Shown piece after piece: positions 26,120-33,574 of a stretch of 64,000 nt of DNA (position 1 is the stretch's first letter; each line of letters begins with the position of its first letter). The DNA lies in NCBI RefSeq assembly GCF_025061645.1, contig NZ_JANYMP010000022.1, positions 115,352-179,351 on the forward strand. The letters run 5' to 3'. This DNA comes from Umezawaea endophytica. GTDB taxonomy: Bacteria > Actinomycetota > Actinomycetes > Mycobacteriales > Pseudonocardiaceae. A model generated the notes under the pieces. The model was given only the letters and a program-made list of their open reading frames with translations. It was not told where the DNA came from and did not search any database. The translations under genes were made by a program, and so were the position numbers.

Positions 26120-27213
26120 GCGCCCAACACCTCCCGGATGGTGCCGACGATGGTGGCGAGCTCGTCGTCGGTCAGACCCGCGTGCACGGGGATCGACAGG
26201 CACTGCTCGGTGACGCGCTTGGCCACCGGCGTCTCGGACGCGATGACGTTCGGGTTGTCCTGGTAGCAGGCGTAGTCCGTGACCAGCTTCGGGTAGTAGA
26301 TCCCGTTGCCGATGCCGCGCTCGGTCAGCTTGGCCGAGAACTCGTCGCGGGTGAGCGCCGCGTCCGCGGTCAGCAGCACGGTGTACTGGTGCCACACGTG
26401 CGAACGGCCCGCCAGCTCGGTCGGCGTGACCAGGCCGGGCACGCCCGCGAGGCCCTCGGACAGGGTCGCGGCGTTCGCCTTGCGCTTCGCGGTGATCTGC
26501 TCGATCTTCGCGAGCTGCGGGATGGCGACCGCGGCCTGGAGGTCGGTGAGGCGGTAGTTGTGGCCCGCCATCACGTACTCGTAGCGCTGCCTCATGCCCT
26601 GGTTGCGCAGGATCCGCAGCTTCTCGTTGACGGCGTCGTCATCGGTCGTGATGATGCCGCCCTCGCCGGTGGTGATGTTCTTCGTCGCGTAGAACGAGAA
26701 GCAGCCGAGGCCGAAGCTGCCCGCCGGACGCCCGTCGAACTTCGCGCCGTGGGCCTGCGCCGCGTCCTCGACGAGCGCGAGGCCGCGCTCCTCGGCGAGC
26801 GGGGCGATCTTGCCCATGTCGGCGGTCTGCCCGTACAGGTGGACCGGCATGAGGACCTTGGTCCGGGGCCCGATGGCGTCCGCCATCGCGTCCGGGTCCA
26901 CGCAGAAGTCGTCCTCGCGGATGTCCGCGAAACGCGCGGTGGCGCCCGCCTCCAGGATCGCGTTGAGGGTCGCGATGAAGGTGAACGGCGAGGTCACGAC
27001 CTCATCACCCGGTCGCAGGTCCAGCGCCTGGATCGCGGCCACCAGCGCCGTGGTGCCGTTGTTCACGGCGACCGCGTGCTTCACGCCCGAGATCTCGGCG
27101 AAGGTGTCCTCGAAACGCTTCACCATCGGGCCCTGGGCGATGACTCCCGAGCGGAGCACTTCGAGCACGTACGGCTCCGCGTCGCGCACGTCGACAACGG
27201 TGATTGGGATCAT
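26116..27213 (-). CDS. DegT/DnrJ/EryC1/StrS aminotransferase, second copy
   Basis: 365 residues. The PLP Lys is in CFSFYATKNITTGEGG (about Lys178). PFTFIATLNAILEAGA, VHLYGQTADM and VEDAAQAHGAKF match sugar aminotransferases of the WbpE/WlbC/DesI type. I prefer ATG 27213, where the conserved MIPITVVDV begins; an in-frame ATG at 27228 adds MGRRR. It forms a two-gene operon with the oxidoreductase and diverges from the ACP/Lux operon over about 295 bases. It is only a distant paralogue of the 18878 gene. Confidence 0.9.
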   Translation of the reverse strand: MIPITVVDVRDAEPYVLEVLRSGVIAQGPMVKRFEDTFAEISGVKHAVAVNNGTTALVAAIQALDLRPGDEVVTSPFTFIATLNAILEAGATARFADIREDDFCVDPDAMADAIGPRTKVLMPVHLYGQTADMGKIAPLAEERGLALVEDAAQAHGAKFDGRPAGSFGLGCFSFYATKNITTGEGGIITTDDDAVNEKLRILRNQGMRQRYEYVMAGHNYRLTDLQAAVAIPQLAKIEQITAKRKANAATLSEGLAGVPGLVTPTELAGRSHVWHQYTVLLTADAALTRDEFSAKLTERGIGNGIYYPKLVTDYACYQDNPNVIASETPVAKRVTEQCLSIPVHAGLTDDELATIVGTIREVLGA

Positions 27214-27409
27214 TCTCCGTCTTCCCATCGGGCGGGGCCGCGTGGAGACAGACCGGTCCGGTCTGGCTCAGCAGCAGGTCAGGGAGCTGCTAGCACATGA
27301 GCGCAGCGAGCACCGTGGCAGGCTACCCGCGTTCACCGGCAGGAAATGCCGTGGGGTGGGCGGGCGTAACCCGGCCACTCGCGCCCGCGCGCCCGCCACC
27401 GCGGCTCTG

Positions 27410-27473
27410 CGGGTGCCGAGCACCGGCTACCCTCGTACTCTGGGCCGCCGACTCGCGGGTGCCAGCACCCGCG
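27410..27473. promoter_or_regulatory. Pair of similar palindromes in the divergent promoter region
   Basis: Between the divergent aminotransferase and ACP genes (27214-27508, no gene) two dyads share the core GGGTGCC(G)AGCACC: 27410-27426 and 27454-27473, the latter CGCGGGTGC-CA-GCACCCGCG. They start about 45 bases apart and end 36 bases before the ACP start. They look like two binding sites for one dimeric regulator; the regulator is not identified. Confidence 0.4.
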
Positions 27474-27508
27474 CTGGACGTCGCAGGCCAGGACACGGGA
27501 GAACTCAG

Positions 27509-27748
27509 ATGGACTTGCAGCAACGGCTGCGCAGCACCTTCGTCGAAGCCCTCGGGCTCGGTGAGGGCGTCGACGTCGAGAACCTGAAGTACCGCGAGAT
27601 CGAGGAGTGGGACTCGGTCGGCCACATGGCGCTGGTCGCGGCGATCGAGGACGAGTTCGACGTCCAGTTCGACACCGACCAGGTCATCGACATGAGCAGC
27701 TTCAAGGTCGCGCTCGACATGCTGCGGGTACTGGGTGCCGGTGACTGA
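27509..27748 (+). CDS. Acyl carrier protein
   Basis: 79-residue carrier. The phosphopantetheine attachment site is Ser36 in EEWDSVGHM, with the acidic helix VAAIEDEFDVQF after it, as in typical ACPs. ATG 27509 starts it; ACACGGGAG upstream may serve as ribosome site. It leads the operon ACP, ketoreductase, AMP ligase, LuxE-like and LuxC-like, each overlapping the next. This suggests that intermediates remain bound to this carrier. Confidence 0.9.
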   Translation: MDLQQRLRSTFVEALGLGEGVDVENLKYREIEEWDSVGHMALVAAIEDEFDVQFDTDQVIDMSSFKVALDMLRVLGAGD

Positions 27749-28499
27749 CGCGCGGATCGACCTGTCCGGCCGGGTGGCGGTCGTCACCGGCGGCACCCGC
27801 GGCATCGGGCTGGCCACGGCGGACGCGCTCGCCGCGTCCGGCGCGACCGTCGTGCTGACCGGGCGGGACGAGGCCGTGGCGAAGCAGCGCGCGGGCGAGC
27901 TGGCCGAACGGCACGGGGCCGCGGTCAGCGGCCTGGCGCTGGACGTCACCGACCCGACCGCGGTCAAGGACGTGTTCCGGGCCATCGCGAAGGAGCACGG
28001 GCGCGTCGACGCGCTCGTCGCCAGCGCCGGTGTGCTGGAGGGCGCGCTGATCGGGATGATCGGCGACGACCACGTCGACCGGATGCTCGCCACGAACGTC
28101 AGCGGCACCATCGCGACCGTGCAGGCCGCGGCGCGCGCCATGATGCGCAAGAAGACCGGGTCGATCGTGCTGCTCGCGTCGATCGTCGGCGAGCGCGGCA
28201 ACGCGGGCCAGCTCGTGTACGCGGCCACCAAGGCCGCGGTCGCGAGCATCGCCAGGTCGTCGGCGAAGGAGCTGGGCCGCTACGGCATCCGGGTCAACGC
28301 CGTGGCCCCCGGCGTGATCAAGACCGACCTCACCGCAGGGCAGTCCGACGACGTGCTCGACCGGGTCGTCAAGGACACCGCGCTGAGCAGGCTCGGCGAA
28401 GCCGACGAGGTCGCGCGGGTGATCCGCTTCCTGGTCAGCGACGAGGCGTCGTTCGTGACCGGCCAGGTGCTCGGCGTCGACGGGGGGCTCGTGCTGTGA
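27735..28499 (+). CDS. SDR 3-oxoacyl-ACP reductase-like (FabG family)
   Basis: 254-residue classical SDR. The NADP motif is VTGGTRGIGLA, the catalytic Ser lies in LLASIVGE, and Tyr/Lys are in VYAATKAAV. The end FLVSDEASFVTGQVLGVDGG is characteristic of FabG-like enzymes. It starts (GTG 27735) inside the last 14 bases of the ACP gene and ends overlapping the AMP-ligase start. It probably reduces a β-keto group on the ACP-bound chain, or another carbonyl in the same pathway. Confidence 0.88.
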   Translation: MPVTDARIDLSGRVAVVTGGTRGIGLATADALAASGATVVLTGRDEAVAKQRAGELAERHGAAVSGLALDVTDPTAVKDVFRAIAKEHGRVDALVASAGVLEGALIGMIGDDHVDRMLATNVSGTIATVQAAARAMMRKKTGSIVLLASIVGERGNAGQLVYAATKAAVASIARSSAKELGRYGIRVNAVAPGVIKTDLTAGQSDDVLDRVVKDTALSRLGEADEVARVIRFLVSDEASFVTGQVLGVDGGLVL

Positions 28500-29899
28500 G
28501 CCTGCTCGGCGACGGCGCTCGGCTGGTCGACGCGGCGGACGGCACGGAACTGGCGGGCGAGGACCTGCGCACGCGGGTCGCCGGGCTGGCCGCCGAGCTG
28601 TCCGCGCTGCCCGTCGGCGTGGTGTTCGCGCGCACGGCCGTCGACGTGCCGAGCGTGCTGCGCTACCTCGGCGCGTTCACCGCGGGCCGCCCGGTCGCGC
28701 TGCTGGACGCGGGCCAGGACCGCGAGGTGCTGCTGGCGCTGGTCGCGGCCTTCCGCCCGGCCGCCGTGCTGGGCGCCGACGGGGACGCGCCGGACGGCTA
28801 CCGGCCCGGCGAGGTCGGCGGACCGGCCTGGGTGCGCGAGGCCGCCGACGGCGTGGAGCCGCACCCGGACCTCGCCGTGCTGCTGCCCACGAGCGGGTCC
28901 ACCGGCAACCCCAAGTTCGTCCGGCTGTCCAGGGCGGCCGTGCTGAGCAACGCCGAGGCCATCGCCGAGGTGCTCGACGTCGACGCCGCCGAGGTCGCCC
29001 CGACCAGCCTGCCGCTGCACTACAGCTACGGCATGTCGGTGCTGAACAGCCACCTGCTGCGCGGCGCGACCGTGGTCGTCGAGGCCACCGGCGTGATGGG
29101 CAGGCCGTTCTGGCAGGCCGTGGCCGACCACAAGATCACGTCGCTGGCGGGCGTCCCGTACCACTACGAGATGCTCAAGCGCCTGCGCTTCGACCCGGCC
29201 AAGTACCCCAGCCTGCGCACGATCACGCAGGCGGGCGGCAAGCTGCGCGAGGACCTGGTCACCGAGTTCAACGACAAGATGGTCGCGGCGGGCGGGCGGA
29301 TGTTCGTCATGTACGGCCAGACCGAGGCCGCGCCCCGGATGGCCACCGTGCCCGCCGGGAAGCTGGCCGAGAAGCTCGGGTCCGCCGGCCCCGCCCTCCC
29401 CGGTGGCGCGTTCGCCATCCGCACCGAGGACGGTGCCGAGACGACCGAGCCGGGCGTCGTGGGCGAGGTGCTCTACCGCGGGCCGAACGTGATGATGGGC
29501 TACGCGGAGTCGGAGGCCGAGCTGGCCGACGGCGACTCGCGCGGCGGCGTGCTGGAGACCGGCGACCTCGGCAGGCTCGACGAGGACGGCTACCTGTTCA
29601 TCACCGGCAGGCTCAAGCGCATCGGCAAGGTGTTCGGCAACCGCGTCAACCTCGACGACCTGGAACAACTGGTGCGGGCCTCGGGGTTGGACACCGGTGT
29701 GGTCGCCGCGGTGCCCGCGGGCGACAAGGTCGTCGTCTGGCTGGAGGACCGCGGTGCCGACACGCGCAAGGCGGTCGCCCGCGAACTCGCGGAGAGGCTG
29801 CACATGCACGTGTCCGGATTCGACGTGCGGGAGGTCGACGCCCTGCCCCTGCTCGCCAGCGGCAAGGTCGACTACCGCTCCCTGGAGGGACGGGCGTGA
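28496..29899 (+). CDS. AMP-dependent acyl/aryl ligase (ANL superfamily)
   Basis: 467 residues, somewhat short for the family. The P-loop-like A3 motif is LLPTSGSTGNPKFVRLSR, A5 is MYGQTEA, A7/A8 are GDLGRLDEDGYLFITGRLKRIGKVFG, and the catalytic A10 Lys is in LLASGKVDYRSL. It should adenylate a carboxylic acid and may load it on the ACP of this operon. GTG 28496 overlaps the ketoreductase stop and the end overlaps the luxE-like start (both GTGA). The substrate is not evident. Confidence 0.88.
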   Translation: MSLLGDGARLVDAADGTELAGEDLRTRVAGLAAELSALPVGVVFARTAVDVPSVLRYLGAFTAGRPVALLDAGQDREVLLALVAAFRPAAVLGADGDAPDGYRPGEVGGPAWVREAADGVEPHPDLAVLLPTSGSTGNPKFVRLSRAAVLSNAEAIAEVLDVDAAEVAPTSLPLHYSYGMSVLNSHLLRGATVVVEATGVMGRPFWQAVADHKITSLAGVPYHYEMLKRLRFDPAKYPSLRTITQAGGKLREDLVTEFNDKMVAAGGRMFVMYGQTEAAPRMATVPAGKLAEKLGSAGPALPGGAFAIRTEDGAETTEPGVVGEVLYRGPNVMMGYAESEAELADGDSRGGVLETGDLGRLDEDGYLFITGRLKRIGKVFGNRVNLDDLEQLVRASGLDTGVVAAVPAGDKVVVWLEDRGADTRKAVARELAERLHMHVSGFDVREVDALPLLASGKVDYRSLEGRA

Positions 29900-30963
29900 C
29901 AGCGATCGTTGAGGGTGTTTTCGGATTGGGCCAGTCCGAGCGCGAGGCGGCGCTGCTGCCCGCGCTGACGGAGCTGACCGAGCACCACCGGGCGCACTGC
30001 GAGCCGTACGACCGGATCCTCGGCTCGCTGGGCCACGCCCGCGGCGCCGACTTCGGGTCCGTCGAGCAGGTGCCGTGGCTGCCGGTGCGGATGTTCAAGC
30101 ACCACGTGCTCAAGAGCGTGCCGGACGACCAGGTCTTCAAGGTCCTGACCTCGTCCGGCACCACCGGCGCCGAGGTGTCCCGGATCTACCTGGACAAGGA
30201 GGCCGCGGCCGACCAGCCCCGGTACCTGGGTCGCACGCTGCAAGCCGTGCTCGGCGAGAAGCGGCTGCCGATGCTGATGGTCGACACCATCGGCATCATC
30301 AAGAACCGGCGCTCGTTCTCCGCCCGCGGCGCGGGCGTGCTGGGCATGGCGAACTTCGGCCGCAAGCACGTCTACGCGCTCGACGAGGACGACCAGCCGG
30401 ACGTCGAGGCCATCAAGGGCTTCCTGGCCGCGCACGGCGACGAGCCGTTCCTGATCTTCGGCTTCACCTTCATGGTGTGGCAGTACCTCTACGAGGTCGC
30501 CCGCGAGCACCGGCTCGACCTGTCCAACGGCATCCTGATCCACTCGGGCGGCTGGAAGAAGCTGATCGACCGCGCGGTCGACAACACCGAGTTCCGGCGC
30601 CGATTCGCGCAGGACACCGGGTTGACCCGGATCCACAACTACTACGGCATGGTCGAGCAACTGGGCACCGTGTTCGTCGAGGGGCCGTCCGGGAACTCGC
30701 TGTACTGCCCGGACTTCGCCGACGTCGTCATCCGCGACCCGGAGACCTGGGCCGAGCAGCCGGTGGGCGTGCCGGGGGTGATCGAGGTGGTCAGCACGGT
30801 GCCGCGCTCCTACCCCGGCCACGCGCTGCTGACCGAGGACCTCGGCGTGGTGCACGGGATCGACGACGGCGACTGGCCGGGCAAGCGCTTCTCCGTGCTC
30901 GGCAGGCTGCCGCGCGCCGAGGCCCGCGGGTGTTCGGACACGTTCAGCGGAGGAGCGGCGTGA
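29896..30963 (+). CDS. LuxE-like acyl-protein synthetase
   Basis: 355 residues, homologous to LuxE, the luminescent-bacteria enzyme that activates a fatty acid as acyl-AMP, holds it on a cysteine near its C terminus and hands it to LuxC. Family features are LTSSGTTGAEVSRIYLDKEA, MLMVDTIGIIKNRRSFSARG, NYYGMVEQLGTVFVE, and the C-terminal LPRAEARGCSDTF with the likely acyl-accepting Cys346. It overlaps both neighbours by GTGA. Having both an AMP ligase and a LuxE implies two acyl activations or an acyl relay. Confidence 0.88.
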   Translation: MTAIVEGVFGLGQSEREAALLPALTELTEHHRAHCEPYDRILGSLGHARGADFGSVEQVPWLPVRMFKHHVLKSVPDDQVFKVLTSSGTTGAEVSRIYLDKEAAADQPRYLGRTLQAVLGEKRLPMLMVDTIGIIKNRRSFSARGAGVLGMANFGRKHVYALDEDDQPDVEAIKGFLAAHGDEPFLIFGFTFMVWQYLYEVAREHRLDLSNGILIHSGGWKKLIDRAVDNTEFRRRFAQDTGLTRIHNYYGMVEQLGTVFVEGPSGNSLYCPDFADVVIRDPETWAEQPVGVPGVIEVVSTVPRSYPGHALLTEDLGVVHGIDDGDWPGKRFSVLGRLPRAEARGCSDTFSGGAA

Positions 30964-32192
30964 GCAAGGTCCAGCAGCGTTTCCCGGCCGGGCCGGACGT
31001 CGAGGTCGACACCCTCGTCGCCGAGCTGTCCGGCGAGCCCGCGGGCGGCAGGCTGAAGGTCGGCGACGAGCGGGTCGTGGACTTCCTGGTGAAGTTCGCG
31101 CGCAAGCTGCTCGCGCCCGCGACCGCGCGGCGCTACCCGGAACTCGCCTCGCTCGGGTTCTTCCTGCGCCGGGGCGAGATCGCCAAGGCGCTGTCCACGA
31201 TGGAGACCAGGGGTGACGCGCTGAGGTTCCCGCGCGGCCTCGTCTTCCACGTGCCACCGGCCAACGTGGACACCATCTTCGTCTACTCGTGGGCGCTGTC
31301 CGCGCTGGCGGGCAACCCCAACGTGGTGCGCATCTCGTCCCGTTCGGCCGGTGCCGCGGAGACCGTGATCGAAGCCCTCAACGAGGCGCTCGCGGACGCG
31401 CACCCGATCATCGCGGAGACCCAGCGCATGGTCACCTACGGCCGCGACGACGCGGTGACCGCCGCGCTGTCGGCCGCGTGCGAGCTGCGGGTGATCTGGG
31501 GCGGCGACCGGTCCGTTGCGGAGCTGCGCAAGCACCCGCTCGCGCCGAACGCCCGCGACCTCACCTTCCCCGACCGCGCGTCGTTCGCCGCGATCTCGGT
31601 GGCGGGCTGGCAGGCCGCGACAGCCGAGCAGCGGCGCGACGCCGTGATCGGCTTCTACAACGACTCGTACTGGTTCGACCAGGCCGCCTGCTCGTCCCCG
31701 CGCACGCTGTTCTGGGTCGGCGACGACGCCGCCGCGCGGCTCGGCCGCGAGGAGTTCCGCGGCCTGCTGGGCGAAGTGGTGGCGAGCAAGAACTTCGTCG
31801 TCGAACCCGCGATGGCCGTGCAGAAGCGGGTGTCCGCCTACGGCGTCGCCGCGCAGGGCCACGCGACCGAGATCCGCTTCGACGGCAACGCCGTGGCGAC
31901 CCTCGAACTCGCCGACCCGTCGGCCGTGCCGAGGGAGTGGCTCGGCGTCGGCACCTTCCCCCAGGCGGCGCTGACCAGCCTCGCCGAGTTCGCCGGGATC
32001 GTGCAGCGCAAGGACCAGACGCTGAGCACGTTCGGCTTCTCCCGCGACGAGCTCGTCGACTTCGCGAACACCGTGGCGGGGCGCGGGATCGACCGGATCG
32101 TGCCGTTCGGGTCCGCCCTCAGCTTCGCCGCTGTCTGGGACGGCTACGATCTGCTGTCCGAGTTCAGCAGGCTCACCACGGTCAGCGTCTGA
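30960..32192 (+). CDS. LuxC-like acyl-CoA/acyl-protein reductase
   Basis: 410 residues of the LuxC family within the aldehyde-dehydrogenase-like fold. It would reduce an acyl thioester to the aldehyde with NADPH. The probable catalytic Cys is 244 in WFDQAACSSPRTLFW; VFHVPPANVDTIF and LAGNPNVVRISSR are typical cofactor-side motifs. GTG 30960 overlaps the luxE-like stop. No luciferase (luxAB) or LuxD gene is present in the window, so a metabolic aldehyde rather than luminescence is implied. Confidence 0.88.
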   Translation: MSKVQQRFPAGPDVEVDTLVAELSGEPAGGRLKVGDERVVDFLVKFARKLLAPATARRYPELASLGFFLRRGEIAKALSTMETRGDALRFPRGLVFHVPPANVDTIFVYSWALSALAGNPNVVRISSRSAGAAETVIEALNEALADAHPIIAETQRMVTYGRDDAVTAALSAACELRVIWGGDRSVAELRKHPLAPNARDLTFPDRASFAAISVAGWQAATAEQRRDAVIGFYNDSYWFDQAACSSPRTLFWVGDDAAARLGREEFRGLLGEVVASKNFVVEPAMAVQKRVSAYGVAAQGHATEIRFDGNAVATLELADPSAVPREWLGVGTFPQAALTSLAEFAGIVQRKDQTLSTFGFSRDELVDFANTVAGRGIDRIVPFGSALSFAAVWDGYDLLSEFSRLTTVSV

Positions 32193-32260
32193 GCCTGATG
32201 CCCGTGCCGCCGCAAGTCCCTGCCGCACATGGCAATACCAGCGACTCTCCTGGAGAGCAG

Positions 32261-33256
32261 ATGACGACCGCCGAAGCCGAGGTCCCAGCAACCGAGGCCG
32301 CCGCAGAGCAGAAGTCGACCAAGGCGTTGATCATCACCTGGGCCCGCAGGCTGTTGGTGGTCGTCGTGATCGCGTTCGCGGGCTACGCGCTGGTCACGAA
32401 GTGGAACGAGGTCTGGCACACGCTGGCCGCCGTCGCCTGGCAGTCGAGCCTGCTCAGCCAGCTCGCCGTGATGGCGGCGATCCTGTTCAACACGATCGCC
32501 TGGCAGACCATCGTGGACGACCTCGGCAAGCCGATCGGCATCTTCCGGGGCGCCCAGATCTGCCTCGTCGGCGGTCTCGGCAAGTACGTGCCGGGTTCGG
32601 TGTGGGCGTACCTGCTCCAGATGGAACTCGGCCGCAAGGCGGGCCTGCCGCGCGCGCGGATCTTCACCGGCTCGCTGGTGCAACTCGGCATCGCGACGGT
32701 GGCGTCCCTGCTGCTCGGCATCATCGCGCTGCCGGTGATCTTCGCGGAGACCCCGCAGGCGCTGTGGCTGTTCGCGCTGCTGCCGGTCGGTCTCGCCGCG
32801 CTGCACCCGAAGATCCTCACCTGGGGCACCTCGCTGGTGCTCAAGACGTTGCGCCGCCCGCCGCTCGACCACCAGCTCAAGTGGTCGACCATCGGCAAGG
32901 TGCTCGGCTTCTCGCTGCTCGCGTACGCGGCCTTCGGCTCGCACATGTGGCTGTTGGCCAACTCGGTCGGCGCTCCCGGCGTGAGCGGCCTGCTGCTGTG
33001 CATCGGCGCCATGGCGATCAGCATGACCGCAGGCCTGTTCGCGTTCTTCCTGCCTTCGGGCGCGGGTGTCCGGGAGGCCGTCATCGTGGCCGTGCTGGCC
33101 GCCAGCGGCATCGACCCGGTGCAGGGCCTCGCGTTCGCGGTGGCGTCGCGGTTGATGTTCATCGTCGCCGACGTGGTCACCGCGGGCACGGCCGCCGCCA
33201 TCGCGGCCTTCCGCCGCCGTACCGCTCCGGGCGCACGGGCGCCGCAGGCGGCCTGA
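32261..33256 (+). CDS. Flippase-like (LPG synthase TM/UPF0104) membrane protein
   Basis: 331 residues with about eight membrane helices and a short acidic N-terminal tail. The family signatures are QICLVGGLGKYVPGSVWAYLLQ near 90-110 and FLPSGAGVREAVIV near 265. These match the lysylphosphatidylglycerol-synthase membrane domain/AglD-like family, often linked to lipid-linked sugar movement. ATG 32261 is preceded by GGAGAG. It is 68 bases behind the LuxC-like gene and a strong terminator follows, so it likely ends that operon. Moving a lipid-linked product across the membrane is an inference. Confidence 0.8.
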   Translation: MTTAEAEVPATEAAAEQKSTKALIITWARRLLVVVVIAFAGYALVTKWNEVWHTLAAVAWQSSLLSQLAVMAAILFNTIAWQTIVDDLGKPIGIFRGAQICLVGGLGKYVPGSVWAYLLQMELGRKAGLPRARIFTGSLVQLGIATVASLLLGIIALPVIFAETPQALWLFALLPVGLAALHPKILTWGTSLVLKTLRRPPLDHQLKWSTIGKVLGFSLLAYAAFGSHMWLLANSVGAPGVSGLLLCIGAMAISMTAGLFAFFLPSGAGVREAVIVAVLAASGIDPVQGLAFAVASRLMFIVADVVTAGTAAAIAAFRRRTAPGARAPQAA

Positions 33257-33574
33257 CGCTCCTCGTCCCGCTCTTCCAGCGCCCCCCGAGCACACGTGCT
33301 CGGGGGGCGCTGTCCGTCGTGGACGCGAATTTCCGTCCAAAGACGAGCCGGGCAACACCATCGGTGCGGCGTTTGGTTTCGTTACACCGTTCGACGTGAA
33401 GTCGGCCGTGTTTTCGAAAGTCCTCAATGAACTGTGGATGTTCGCCGCTGATCTCCAGATTCTGCTTTTCAAGTGAAGATTTTTCGGGCAGACTCGATCT
33501 CGGATCTGCTGACGCGAGTGCCGGTGGGGATTGCCTCGCGTCACCATTCATCACCACGGGGGGTTGGAACAAGC
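33257..33574 (+). other. Intergenic region: terminator, then leader of the LGFP gene
   Basis: 318 bases without a gene. The left part holds the terminator at 33278-33311. The remaining 260 bases are clearly AT-richer than the surroundings (for example around 33370-33490) and probably carry the promoter and leader of the secreted LGFP protein. I found no convincing −35/−10 pair. A short in-frame ATG at 33473 is possible but lacks a signal peptide. Confidence 0.6.
33278..33311 (+). terminator. 16-bp terminator after the flippase gene
   Basis: AGCGCCCCCCGAGCAC (33278-33293) and GTGCTCGGGGGGCGCT (33296-33311) are perfectly complementary. The two-base loop would open a little in RNA. It lies 21 bases after the stop at 33256. 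Confidence 0.85.
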
